Positions 53,591 to 63,200 of a stretch of 64,000 nt of DNA are shown one piece after another. Location: NCBI RefSeq assembly GCF_950295315.1, contig NW_026647595.1:5001-69000 (forward strand). The letters are read 5' to 3'. A program made the translations under genes and the position numbers. Numbering within the stretch: position 1 is the stretch's first letter; each line of letters opens with the position of its first letter. The DNA comes from Erinaceus europaeus (taxonomy: Eukaryota; Chordata; Mammalia; Eulipotyphla; Erinaceidae). A model generated the notes under the pieces. It searched no databases, was not told the origin of the DNA, and worked only from the letters and a program-made list of their open reading frames with translations.

Positions 53591-53979
53591 TCATGTTGCT
53601 TTTCTAAAACTAAATCCTGCCTTGCAAGATAGTTGTTTTGGCTGCTTGCTAGGCCAAACATTCTGAAGTCATCACCCTAAATGTCATAGTGTGACATTAT
53701 CTCCCTGCCCCAACTGTGGTAACTCTGTACCTCATCAGGTCAGCAGTCCTACTGATGCTTGTGCAGTCACATATGAAGTCTCACTGAGCTCTAAATGTGG
53801 GTGACAGTACTCATCCACACACAGCCGTGTGTTACTCTCATTCAATTGGCATGAGCAAAAATACCATCTAAATGTTTGCATAGAGAGTTTTCCGGTACTG
53901 AGAATTCAGTCTCAGACCATGAAGACTGGCAGAGCTAAATGAATCCCTTTGCTTCAAAATTTGTTGCACACATAAGGTG
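53591..53979. other. Intron sequence, nothing recognised
   Basis: No repeat seen. Confidence 0.45.
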
Positions 53980-54205
53980 AAGCTTGGATTGGGTGTGGTG
54001 TATTGCACCGGAAGAGAGGACTCTGGGAAAAGAAGGAGAGGGGTGAGATGAAGGGGTTCTAGGAGCTGGTGAGTGATGGTGGGAAAAGACCTAGGTTGAG
54101 GGGAGAGAGTGTCTTGCAGGCATCTATCACAAGGTTGTATCTGTGGTCAGTGACTGTACTTCAAAACCATTAGCATGCCCCTTCATAAAATGTAAAAGTT
54201 TTAAA
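53980..54205 (+). mobile_element. L1 3' tail fragment
   Basis: 'gggtgtggtgtattgcaccg' also occurs in the L1 tails at about 17938 and 52757. Ends near 'cccttcataaaatgtaaaag'. Confidence 0.7.
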
Positions 54206-54261
54206 TGAAATTCATTTCATGTCCGAAGAGGGAAGAGTAATACACTGCTGCACGGTTTAAC

Positions 54262-54415
54262 TGTCCATCCGGAGTCTAGTGGGCAGGAGGCCAGCCAGAG
54301 GAAGGGGGTATGAGCCACCATGGACATACCAACACTGATGATTGTCGAGTCTGGTGTTTATTGAAGGCGCTTATCAGTAGGCACCCCTGACTTCTTTAAG
54401 ATGTTTATATATAGG
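54262..54415 (-). mobile_element. LTR-like segment, tentative
   Basis: On the minus strand a TATA-like 'cctatatataaa' (54403-54414) precedes 'caataaaca' (54356-54364), and the left edge could be 'tgtccatccggag'. No second edge or target repeat was found. Confidence 0.3.
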
Positions 54416-54524
54416 AGAGACTGACTCAATGAAGCAAAACCACTCACCTGAAAATCTCAAGTAAACTCACAGAAACATTTGGATGCATCATCCTCAAGCC
54501 AGTATCATAATTACTTTCTCACAG

Positions 54525-54620
54525 GCCACTGCTCTAGTCCACATCTACCTTGATGGCTCTGTTTTGGTGACGCATGGTGGCTGTGAATTGGGACAAGGCC
54601 TTCACACCAAAATAGTGCAG
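54525..54620 (+). CDS. AOX4: AOX4 exon (inferred 27): molybdopterin domain, GQGLHTK
   Basis: The acceptor is ctttctcacag and the donor is GTAAGA. The 32 codons read [20 protein letters not shown] then [12 protein letters not shown]. The LGQGLHTK loop binds the pterin cofactor. Confidence 0.94.
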
Positions 54621-55056
54621 GTAAGATAAGTGTCACTCTTCTCCACTGTGGAAGAACACTTTCTGTCCATTTCACAACTCCTTTATTTCTAAGCAAGAGA
54701 AATACCATGACATTAAATGCACAGATCAACTGCAAGACATGTCTTAATTTCAGTGGTGCCCGCTTGTGAGTGGAGATAGAAATGGCCATTAGAATTGAGG
54801 AAATGTGATATATTGTTCTTCCTGCATTCATCGATCTTCTGAATACTGTGATTCCAGTTTTCAAAGATAAACACATTGCAGTTTTATGGCACTGAAAGGA
54901 ATAATGTGTCCATTCTTAAACTAGAAATAAAGATATGTTTAATAGGATGGGAAATTAAATAGAATTTATAGTCTACTTAAGAACTCCACATGACTCACCA
55001 TCACTTACGCTAATTCAAAGAAGAGTTTCTAATATATTGTTGCAAAAGCAAATGAC
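54621..55056. other. Intron sequence, nothing recognised
   Basis: No repeat seen. Confidence 0.5.
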
Positions 55057-55340
55057 GGGGGTGGGCAGGCAGTAGCACATATGGCTAAGTGCAAGGACCC
55101 ACAGAAGGAGCAGGGACACTTCTAGCCCCGGCTCCCCACCTGCAGCAGGGACACTTCACAACCAGTGAAGCAGGTCTGCAGGTCTCTTTCTTTCTCTCTC
55201 CCTCTCTGTCTCCCCTCCCCTTTCAATTTCTCTCTGCCCTATCCAATAAAACAGAAAGGAAAAAAACAAATGGCCACCAGGAGCAGTGGATTCATAGCGC
55301 TGGCACCGAGCCCTAGCTACTGGGGGCAAAGAAAAATAAA
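55057..55340 (+). mobile_element. SINE-A
   Basis: 'ggcaggcagtagcacatatg' head, 'gctccccacctgcagcaggg' with a small internal repeat, and 'ggccaccaggagcagtggat'. Confidence 0.88.
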
Positions 55341-55372
55341 GACTATTTGTAATAGGAAATTTTTCTGTCTTG

Positions 55373-55758
55373 TGTTGTATGCTTTACATTGGGTTCTAGT
55401 TCTCCCCCACCGAGAGAATTAGATCAGTCCAGTTAAATTTCGCGGGCCCGCTTGGCCCCGCCCCGACGGAAACCCGCCAGAGTTCCAGAGTGACAAAGTT
55501 AGAGAGTCCGAGAGTTCCTGAGTTCGAGAGGAAGAGAGAGAGGGCCAGAGGGTTCCTGAGTTCCAGAGTAAGAGAGAGTGCTTGTGCTGCCGCAAAGAGA
55601 CAGCAGAGTTCTGTTTGGTGATTAGTTTGTCTTAGTTTATGAATCGTTGTTCCTGAATAAAGAAATACAGCTTCCCTGCCCAGCCGTTGTCTCCGTGTCT
55701 CTGTTACCCGCCCGTGAAGCTAACCTGCCCAGCAAGAGCCGTCCGAAATTTAACAACA
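55373..55758 (+). mobile_element. Solo LTR of an endogenous retrovirus, 386 bp
   Basis: Starts 'tgttgtatgc' and ends 'tttaacaaca', so TGTTGT and ACAACA are inverted ends. A perfect 6-bp repeat 'gtcttg' flanks it (55367-55372 and 55759-55764). A poly-A signal aataaa is at 55656-55661 and a GC box 'ggccccgccccgac' near 55450. The 6-bp target repeat suits class II (betaretrovirus or IAP-like) elements. No gag or pol is next to it. Confidence 0.88.
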
Positions 55759-55764
55759 GTCTTG

Positions 55765-56281
55765 TTTTAAGATAAAATCAGGATTTGTTAAATGTGACAT
55801 TTTAATGAAAATGTAGAGGCAGGGAATAAGAGGGAAAGTTTCATTCCCAGGGAGAAGTGAAGAAAGAGTATCTTCTTTAAGGAAAGAGCATTATTTAATA
55901 GTGTGTTTGGAGTCAGGAAATCACAACAGTCCATGAGGCCTTCCTTGAAGCTATCTTACTTCTCGACAACAAAACTGCAAAATGTCCCCTGAAAAAACAC
56001 AAGTCTTCTGAATTTTCTGTAAACCATGAAGCAGCAAAGTGAAGCCCACCATGTCCACCTTGCCTGCACATGCCATGTTAATGTAGACACGCCACAGTGG
56101 CCATGCTGCCCCCATCTCAAACAAACTAGTTTAAAAAAACATACAAAAGAGTTTTTGGTTGAAAGACTACATGTCTTTGAAAAACAGTGTGATCCTCAAC
56201 AGTGCCTTTTAAAATCTTCAAATTCATATACAAAGCCTATCATGCTCTCTTCAACAACTGACTGTCACTTAGAATGGATAG
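55765..56281. other. Intron sequence, nothing recognised
   Basis: An open frame at 56026-56313 has no recognisable content. Confidence 0.5.
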
Positions 56282-56282
56282 G

Positions 56283-56500
56283 CTTGGGGCTGGGTAGTGG
56301 TGCACATGGTTGAGTGCACATGTTACAATGCACAAGGACCCAGGTTCAAAGCTTTTCCACCTGCAGGGGGAAAGCTTTGCAAGTAGTGAAGCAGTACTGC
56401 AGGTGTCTCTCTGTCTCTCTCCCTCTCTATCACCCCCTTCCCTCTCAATTTCTGGCTGTCTCTATCCAATAAATAAAGATAATTTAAAAATGAAGATAAA
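56283..56500 (+). mobile_element. SINE-B with target duplication
   Basis: 'ggctgggtagtggtgcacat' head and end 'tctatccaataaataaagat'. 'agaatggatagg' flanks it (56271 and 56502). Confidence 0.93.
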
Positions 56501-56609
56501 AAAGAATGGATAGGATTTTAAATTCAGTTCAAAGAAAATCACAGGGTTTTTCATTTGGGGGAAGGGAGACTTGAAGTTGCTGAAGTAAATGACGTTTTCC
56601 TTCTGGCAG

Positions 56610-56738
56610 GTGGCGAGTCGGGAACTGAACATTCCCTCATCGTATATACACCTGTCAGAAACAAGCACAGTCACTGTGCCCAATGCAGTCTTCACCGCGG
56701 GCTCCATGGGGACAGACATCTTTGGCAAAGCTGTACAG
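56610..56738 (+). CDS. AOX4: AOX4 exon (inferred 28): molybdopterin domain
   Basis: The acceptor is ccttctggcag and the donor is GTGACT. Reads [38 protein letters not shown] and GKAVQ. Other family members usually have an Asn in the D-x-N-G part of this segment; here it is DIFG. Length is 129 nt. Confidence 0.93.
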
Positions 56739-56764
56739 GTGACTTTGCTTCCATTGCAGTTACC

Positions 56765-56900
56765 CAGTGTCAGTGCCAGGAGGAAACTACTTCTACACTT
56801 CCTTTGTGGAAGATGAAACTGAAGCCAAGGGAGGTCAAGTGACTGGGCCTAAGGTTGCTCAGCTAATTAGCGGCAGAGCCAAAGCTCCGTGCAAATGGTG
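56765..56900 (+). repeat. MIR
   Basis: 'gatgaaactgaagccaaggg' and 'ggttgctcagctaattagcg' are MIR core. Confidence 0.75.
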
Positions 56901-57157
56901 GTGCTGTGTCAAGTACGACTAACAGCTGGTAGTAAACTAAACATGAAACATGGGGAGAAAAGCTAAGCATCAATGGAAACAAACTAGGAACGGAAGCTCC
57001 CAAAGATGACAGAGCAGTCGACATTTCCATGTTCTGAATAGCAGTTTAGCCTCAGAAATGTATCAGTCAACTAAGAATTGTTATCTCATATGTTACTGAT
57101 AATTAGCTTGGTTTGGATGCTTCACCATTTTGGTCTTTATAGTTTAAAAGTGACCTT

Positions 57158-57452
57158 TATGGGAGCCAGGTGGTGGCACATCGTGTTAAGTGCACATAGT
57201 ACGAAGCGCAAGGACCTGTGCAAGGATCCTGGTTCAAGCCCCAGCTCCCCACCTGCAGGGGGGATGCTTCACAAGTAGTGAAGCGGGTCTGCAGGTATCT
57301 ATCTTTCTCTCCCCCCCCTCTGTCTCCCCCTCAATTTCTCTCTGTCCTACCAAGTAAGTGGGAAAAAATGGCTTCCAAGAATAGTTGATCCATAGTACTG
57401 GCACCAAGCCCCGGTGACAACCCTGGAAGCAAAAAATAATAATAATAATAAT
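57158..57452 (+). mobile_element. SINE-A
   Basis: 'ccaggtggtggcacatcgtg' head, 'gctccccacctgcagggggg' and 'gcttccaagaatagttgatc'. Confidence 0.9.
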
Positions 57453-57521
57453 TGCCTTTAGCTCTATGGAGACCTTGCCTAGCTTCATATTCATATGTCT
57501 TTAAACAACATAATAAAAAAA

Positions 57522-57700
57522 TAATTGGGGTGAGGGTATAGCATAATGGTTATGCAAAGAGACTCTCATGCCTGAGGCTCCACAGTCCCAGGTTCAATCT
57601 CCCGCCCATCATAAGCCAGTGTTGATCAGTGCTCTAGTTAAATTTAAGAAAAAATAATTTTAAATAAATTAAATAAGTAAAAATAAAAAATAATTTTAAG
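57522..57700 (+). mobile_element. SINE-D
   Basis: 'gggtatagcataatggttat', 'cagtcccaggttcaatctcc' and 'gttgatcagtgctctag'. Confidence 0.9.
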
Positions 57701-57890
57701 TTACCACTACAGAATCCACAAGAATATTTCTTCCTTCAAAAGTTTTCCATATGTTACTCAAATTCATGAAAGCTTGCAAGACTAGGAACCAGGCTTACAA
57801 AACTGATTGTTTGAATTTACTTAAATCGTTAATATTTTGTTGTTCCCTGTGCCTTTTATTTCTAATGACATTTCAAATATTTCTTCTTAG

Positions 57891-57965
57891 AATGCCTGCC
57901 AAATTCTTATGTCCCGTATCCAGCCAGTCATCAATAAAAACCCTAACGGAAAGTGGGAGGAATGG
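57891..57965 (+). CDS. AOX4: AOX4 exon (inferred 29): molybdopterin domain
   Basis: The acceptor is ttcttcttag and the donor is GTGAGT. The 25 codons read NACQILMSRIQPVINKNPNG then KWEEW. NACQ.L..R..P.I.KNP matches the family. Confidence 0.93.
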
Positions 57966-58059
57966 GTGAGTGTTCGCTCTATTACTCCTGCCAGGAACAA
58001 AGCAACCTAAATCAATCAAAGTCCTAAGTGCCTGGGCCACCTGGAGTAAGATCCATGAG

Positions 58060-58285
58060 GGGCTAGGCAGTGGCACACTGGTTGAGTGCACATTTTGCAG
58101 TGCACAAGGACCCAGCTTCAAGCCCCTGCTGTCCACCTGCAGGGGGAAAGCTTCATGAGCGGTGAAGTAGGGCTGCAGGTGTCTCTCATTCTCTCTCCCT
58201 TTCTATCTCCTCCACCCCTTCTCAATTCCTTTCTATCTCCATTCAAAAATAAATAATTTAATTAATTAATTAAATGATGTAAAAA
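58060..58285 (+). mobile_element. SINE-B with target duplication
   Basis: 'gggctaggcagtggcacact' head and 'gtccacctgcagggggaaag'. 'agatccatga' flanks it (58050 and 58291). Confidence 0.93.
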
Positions 58286-58299
58286 AAAAACAGATCCAT

Positions 58300-58734
58300 G
58301 AAACTTTGCCATGATTTCAAACTATGCTTTCTCACAGAGCGTGACTCTGAAGAGCTCAGATACACAGGTGCTTCTCACAAGAGCACTGAGCATGCAGGCA
58401 GGCAGCCATCCTAACAATCAAGGGTTTCACTGGTGACCGTTTAGTGGTGCACCTTGTATCTAATGTTTTTCTTGCCATTCTCCAGCTCTCACTGGTTAAC
58501 TCCAGCAGGGGAGCCAACATCTGGAGACATCCAGCTGAATTACTGGAGGGAAAGGGGAAACTCAGAATATACCCACATGAATATGCGTAATGCGTGTACT
58601 TATCACACATAGACATACCTGTGGACTTGGTGTTCTATACACGTCCAGACTGATGGCATTATTGCACATATGCATACCTGTGACTTAGTTATGTTAGTAT
58701 AACTTAGTCTCTTCCCTAATTTAAAACCAAAAAA
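58300..58734. other. Intron sequence, nothing recognised
   Basis: No repeat seen. Confidence 0.5.
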
Positions 58735-58736
58735 GG

Positions 58737-58950
58737 GGAAGCTCTGTGGTGGCGCACCTGGTTGAGCACATATGTTACAATGCCCAAGGACCCAGGTTCG
58801 AGGCCCCAGACCTCACCTGTAGGGGGAAAGCTTTGTGAGTAGTGAAGCAGTGTTGCAGGTGTTTCTCTGTCTCTCTCCCTCTTTATCTCCCCTTCCCTCT
58901 TGATTTCTGGCTATCTCTATCTAATAAACAAAGATAATGAAATTTTTTAA
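58737..58950 (+). mobile_element. SINE-B
   Basis: 'tgtggtggcgcacctggttg' head, 'aggacccaggttcgaggccc' and 'tctatctaataaacaaagat'. Confidence 0.92.
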
Positions 58951-59203
58951 ATAAATTCAAGCTGCAGAACTCATTAAAACAAAAAAAAAGGGTGAAAAGT
59001 AATAATGTTCACACTGTGCAACCTCCCACCCAAAAGCACCTCCCTTGAGGGACACACCTTCTGACATGTGCTCAGATATCTCTCTTGAGGTGAATGTGTG
59101 CTCAGAGTTTGGTACAAAAAAGAGGAAGCAAGCCCAGCATGGAGGGTGTTTTCCATTGCTTGCCCTCGTCTGATGTTTCCTTACCAGTGTTCATCTCTTT
59201 CAG

Positions 59204-59256
59204 ATTGGAAAATGCTTTGAAGAATCCATCAATCTCTCAACAACTGGATATTTCAA
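59204..59256 (+). CDS. AOX4: AOX4 exon (inferred 30): molybdopterin domain, short exon
   Basis: The acceptor is catctctttcag and the donor is GTAAAG. It encodes IGKCFEESINLSTTGYF plus two bases. At 53 nt it is the shortest exon, but FEESINLS and TGYF are recognisable and the frame continues into FKGFQVHMDW. Confidence 0.91.
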
Positions 59257-59489
59257 GTAAAGGGCGTTTTCAGCCTGGTTTAGACTACCCCTGGGCAGGG
59301 GTTGTGTGAGCCTGAGCAGATGTCAGGAGAGCTCTGCCTGGTGTGACCTCTTCAGCGAGGGTTCTGGGGGAAGACAAGGGACAGCTCACCAGCCAGGAGG
59401 GCCACCGCTGCCTGACCCACCCTAGAAACTTCATCCTGGAGGGAAGCAGACCTTCTCTCCATGCCTGCTAGAGCATTCTTACAAATCCA

Positions 59490-59660
59490 GGGCTAGGGAG
59501 ACAGTGTAATGGTTATGCAAAAGGACTTTCATGCCTGAGGCATCAAAGGTCCCAGGTTCAAACCCCAGCACCACCATAAGCCAGAACAGAGCAGTGCTCT
59601 GGTTTCTCTGTGTGCATAGATTTCTCTCTCATTAAAAAATTAATTAATTTTAAAAAGAGA
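59490..59660 (+). mobile_element. SINE-D
   Basis: 'gggagacagtgtaatggtta', 'ggtcccaggttcaaacccca' and 'cagagcagtgctctggtttc'. Confidence 0.92.
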
Positions 59661-59667
59661 GAAAGAA

Positions 59668-59905
59668 CTGTTGTTGGGTGTTGGCGCACCTGGATGAGTG
59701 CATGTGTAACAATGCAAAAGGACCTGGGGTAGAGCAGCCCCCACGCCTCAGTCCCCACCTCCGGGGGAAATCTTTGCAAATGGTGAAGCAGTGTTGCAGG
59801 TTTCTGTTTCTCTCTGTTTCTGTTTCTCTCTGTCGCCCCCTTCCCTCTCCATTTCTGGCTATCTCTATCGAATAAATAAATAAAGATAATAATTTCTTTT
59901 AAATC
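59668..59905 (+). mobile_element. SINE-B
   Basis: 'ggtgttggcgcacctggatg' head, 'gtccccacctccgggggaaa' and 'tcgaataaataaataaagat'. Confidence 0.9.
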
Positions 59906-60089
59906 CTGCCACCATGCCCCCCTCTCAGCCCCACCCCCCACAGAAAAAAGGCAGGAGACTGTCAGTCACAGTGCTGTCCATCAGTCACAGTGCTATCCTC
60001 TTCCGTATCTCCAGGATCCGTAGCCCCGCGGGCAGCTAGACCACTAGGGGAAAATGCCTTTTCTTTTCACTCCTGTCTTCTATTCTCAG

Positions 60090-60204
60090 AGGCTTCCAGG
60101 TGCATATGGACTGGAAGAAAGAGGAAGGTGAAGCTTATCCCTACTGGGTATATGGCGTATCTGCTTCAGAGGTTGAGATCGACTGTCTGACCGGGGCTCA
60201 TAAG
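60090..60204 (+). CDS. AOX4: AOX4 exon (inferred 31): molybdopterin domain
   Basis: The acceptor is tctattctcag and the donor is GTAAAG. Reads GFQVHMDWKKEEGEAYPYWV, YGVSASEVEIDCLTGAHK. The usual family wording is YGAACSEVEIDCLTG; here ACS has become SAS. Length is 115 nt. Confidence 0.93.
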
Positions 60205-60347
60205 GTAAAGCATTCACATTCACCATCTCCATCCTATAAACAACACCACCTCCTGCTTCTTATTCCATAAATAAGACTCAAATCACCCAACCTTCTGTCC
60301 TTGGGAGAATCAGAGACAGCTATGTGACTGTGGTTAAATATTGTTTT

Positions 60348-60548
60348 CTGGGCCAGGTGGTGGCGCACCTGGTTAAGCACACACTACAGTGTGCAAGGAC
60401 CGGCATTCAAGTTTCTGGTCCCCACCTGCAGGGGGAAAGCTTCAAGTGGTGAAACAAGGCTGCAGGATTCTCTCTACCTCTCCCTCCCTCCCTCCCCTGC
60501 CCCTTTCAATTTCTCTCTACCTCTATCCAATAAGAAATACAATTAAAA
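60348..60548 (+). mobile_element. SINE-B
   Basis: 'gggccaggtggtggcgcacc' head and 'gtccccacctgcagggggaa'. Its tail was the target of the next SINE-A. Confidence 0.9.
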
Positions 60549-60838
60549 GGGAGTCGGGCTGTAGCGCAGCGGGTTAAGCGCAGGTGGCGCAAAGCACAAG
60601 GACCGGCATAAGGATCCCGGTTCGAACCCCGGCTCCCCACCTGCAGGGGAGTCGCTTCACAGGCAGTGAAGCAGGTCTGCAGGTGTCTACCTTTCTCTCC
60701 TCCTCTCTGTCTTCCCCTCCCTCTCTCCATTTCTCTCTGTCCTATCCAACAACGACAACAACAATAATAACTACAACAATGAAACAACAAGGGCAACAAA
60801 AGGGAATAAATAAAATAAAAAATAAAAAAATAAAAATA
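60549..60838 (+). mobile_element. SINE-A, young, intact pol III boxes and 16-17 bp target duplication
   Basis: A-box-like 'tagcgcagcggg' (60562-60573) and B box 'ggttcgaaccc' (60619-60629), full body and tail. 'agaaatacaattaaaa' flanks it (60533-60548 and 60841-60856). It landed in the tail of a SINE-B, so it is the later arrival. Confidence 0.95.
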
Positions 60839-60923
60839 AAAGAAATACAATTAAAAATATAAAAAATATATATTATCTTCTGAAAAACTAACCTCTCACA
60901 TTCTGTGTTCCTGTTTGGTGTAG

Positions 60924-60989
60924 CTCCTGAGAACTGACATCTTCATGGATGCTGCTTTCAGCATAAACCCTGCCCTGGACATTGGCCAG
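60924..60989 (+). CDS. AOX4: AOX4 exon (inferred 32): molybdopterin domain, last exon in window
   Basis: The acceptor is gtttggtgtag and the donor is GTGGGT. The 22 codons read LLRTDIFMDAAFSINPALDI then GQ. The expected next exon, beginning VEGAFIQGMG, is not visible before 64000, so the following intron is at least 3 kb. Confidence 0.93.
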
Positions 60990-61269
60990 GTGGGTGAGAC
61001 CACAACCGTCCCCACAGGGACAATGGGAAGATCAGCTCCCACTTCTCTAAACGCTGTTATCCTGGTGCAAGCTTTCTGAGATGTCATCTGTCATACAATA
61101 TATAACATGCACACACAGATAAAATAGTGAAGGACAGAGACACAGATGAGTAATAAATACGTCTTAAACATTAATAGATCAAATGTGGAGAGAACTTTCA
61201 AGGAAAAGCAAACACATCATTTGGTGGCAGGCTACATGTGATTTATTCTGTTTTATGTTTCTCCATGAT

Positions 61270-61455
61270 TTATAATTTTTTAAAATTTCTTTATTGGGGG
61301 ATTAATGGTTTATAGTTGATAATAAATACAATAGCTTGTGCATGCATAACATTTCCTAGTTTTCCACATAACAGTTCAACCCCCACTAGGTCCTCTGCCG
61401 TCATGTTCCAGGACCCGAGCCCTCCCCCTACCCCAGAGTCTTTTACTTTGATTCA
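61270..61455 (-). mobile_element. L1 3' tail fragment
   Basis: Reverse match to the 3' tail of the L1 at 30960-31140: 'aataaatacaatagcttgtg' and 'ccccagagtcttttactttg'. Confidence 0.8.
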
Positions 61456-62085
61456 GTACACCAGATTTCTAATTTTCGATGAACACTGGGTGTTCAGTTA
61501 AGAGATGCTGTGTAAAAGCATATGTAATAGTTGCATAATAATAATAATAAGCAGACTAGGAAATTGTAATGGGAAATGAAATACTTGAACATAACTTTCC
61601 CCTTTTGCTCAATTCAATTCTGATTTTCATCTCAAAAATCAATAGCATTAGCCCACCCAAAGCCCCCATTTTTTTTCTAGTCTATTTTCTCAAGATGGGG
61701 TTGATGAACCAGTCCCATTAATCCACCCCAAACCTGCCAGCATGCTGCCCAGTGAGTGTGGCCAGGAAGCTGGCCCGTAGTCTACACCTGAGTAGGGATC
61801 TAGAGGTAGAAAGCCTGGCAGGAAGCCCAAAGACAGGAGGTGCTTGCATGTGCAGACAGCTCCCCTCCCCCACCTAGACCTAAAATCCTGCTGCACCTGG
61901 ATGGGTCAGTGGGCTTTATAAGGAGCAGCTGCCTTAGTCGCTTCACACTTCTCAAGCTGTGGTGCTAGGTCTCTGCAATAGAGGCACCTGTAGGGGCTGC
62001 TGGAAAGGTGGGCACTGACCCACGTGGGTCTGTGCGTACTGTGCCAGCCTGGAGCAGGAGGAGGAGGCAGAGCACAGCTTTAAAC
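61456..62085. other. Intron sequence, unassigned, GC-richer in second half
   Basis: 61690-62085 is GC-richer than its surroundings and has a TATA-like 'ctttataaggagc' near 61914, but no repeat or exon was recognised. Confidence 0.4.
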
Positions 62086-62445
62086 CAGACCGCTGCTCAG
62101 CTCTGGATTATAGTAGTCGGTATTAAACTTGGGAAGAGGAGGAAAGGAGAAGAAAGAGGAGAAAGAGGGAGAGACAGAGGTGGTGGGGGTGGAGGAGGAG
62201 GACAACTCAGCACTGGATCATAGTGGTGGTGGGTACTGAACTTGGGAGGCGAAGGAAGAAGAGAGAGGGGAGGTGGAGGAGGAGGAGCGCTGCCCAGCTC
62301 TAGTTTATGTTGATAGTGGGTATTGAGCATGGAAGGAGAAAGAAGAGGAGGAGAAGGAGTTTTGGTTTATGGTGGTGTTGGGTATTGAACCTGAGACCTC
62401 AGACATCAAACTCTTTTTGTATAACCACTATGCTATCTCCCTAGG
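62086..62445 (-). mobile_element. SINE-D with internal tandem expansion
   Basis: Reverse SINE-D ending 'gctatctccctaggccttgc'. The inner segment of type 'tagtggtggtgggtactgaa' followed by a GGA-rich spacer occurs four times (from about 62105, 62219, 62309 and 62370). Confidence 0.75.
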
Positions 62446-62987
62446 CCTTGCTTGGAATTCAGAATATACATATTTAACCTGAACCTGAAAGTCACTTTAA
62501 GTCTCAAGTCTGAGAACCAGGCCTCTCCCTCCTCCCTTACTCTTTACCCCTCCCTCCCTGCCCCCATCATCCCCACCTCTTTATTGCTCCTACAATCAGG
62601 AAAACTCTAATTTGTCCCATTGAAAAAGGAAGGGCAAGTAAAAATGTGTTAGACTGAAACTTTTCTGTCTTTTTCAAGCATTTGGAAACATCAAAATATA
62701 TCCTTTAAATGTTATCTTATTCCTAAGTTGAGCACTTTAAATAAAACTCAAACTGTAGCTCTCTTTCAATTTTTATAACACCCAGGAAGATGCTCCTTTA
62801 AAAACACACCTCAGTTCTCCTTGAGAACATAACTCCATAAATATAATTCAACTTGACTCTTAATAAAAAAAGATGTAATTAAAATATTTAAATTGATTAA
62901 AATATTCATTCCAGTCCACCTTATTTAGCATTGGTCTATTCTCTATAATAATCTATAAAGCAAAAAAAAAGGAAGAAACAAAGAAAG
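62446..62987. other. Intron sequence, nothing recognised
   Basis: AT-rich with no clear repeat. Confidence 0.5.
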
Positions 62988-63200
62988 TGGGCCAGGCGGT
63001 GGCACACCTGATTAAAAACTCACATTACAATGTGCAAGGCCCCAGGTTCAAGCCCCCGGTCCCCATCTGCAGGGAAAAGTTTCACAAGTGGTGAAGCAGA
63101 GCTGCAGATGTCTCTCTGTCTCTCTCCCTGCCTCCTCCTTCATCTCAATTTCTGGCTGTCTCTATCCAACAAATAGATAAAGATGATAATTTAAAAAGAG
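62988..63200 (+). mobile_element. SINE-B
   Basis: 'gggccaggcggtggcacacc' head, 'gtccccatctgcagggaaaa' and 'ctatccaacaaatagataaa'. Confidence 0.92.

Larger units (their letters stand above)
550..60989 (+). other. AOX4: AOX4 gene, inferred coding exons 5-32 (partial at both ends)
   Basis: This span covers 28 exons of an aldehyde oxidase. The family oxidises aldehydes and N-heterocycles at a molybdenum cofactor and passes electrons through two 2Fe-2S clusters and FAD to oxygen; the enzyme is a cytosolic homodimer. Seen here: CGFC and CRC cluster cysteines, a GAG.SLA FAD segment, [16 protein letters not shown] and GQGLHTK molybdenum-site motifs. The exon sum is 1094 codons against about 1336 for the whole protein, so nothing internal is missing. 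Segments such as CTPDESEM, SINPALDIGQ and KGSGKCCM fit AOX4 (the Harderian-gland form in rodents) rather than AOX1. GGKV, where XDH has GGKE, argues against XDH. The promoter, exons 1-4 and the last three exons are outside. AOX2 or AOX3 is a less likely alternative. Confidence 0.88.

Noticed and set aside
60562..60629. tRNA gene
   Set aside because: A and B boxes are present but the acceptor and anticodon stems are not those of a tRNA. It is a SINE head, as are all similar sites.
550..60989. XDH rather than an aldehyde oxidase
   Set aside because: GGKV instead of GGKE, Phe for the purine-site Arg, and many AOX4-type segments argue for AOX4.
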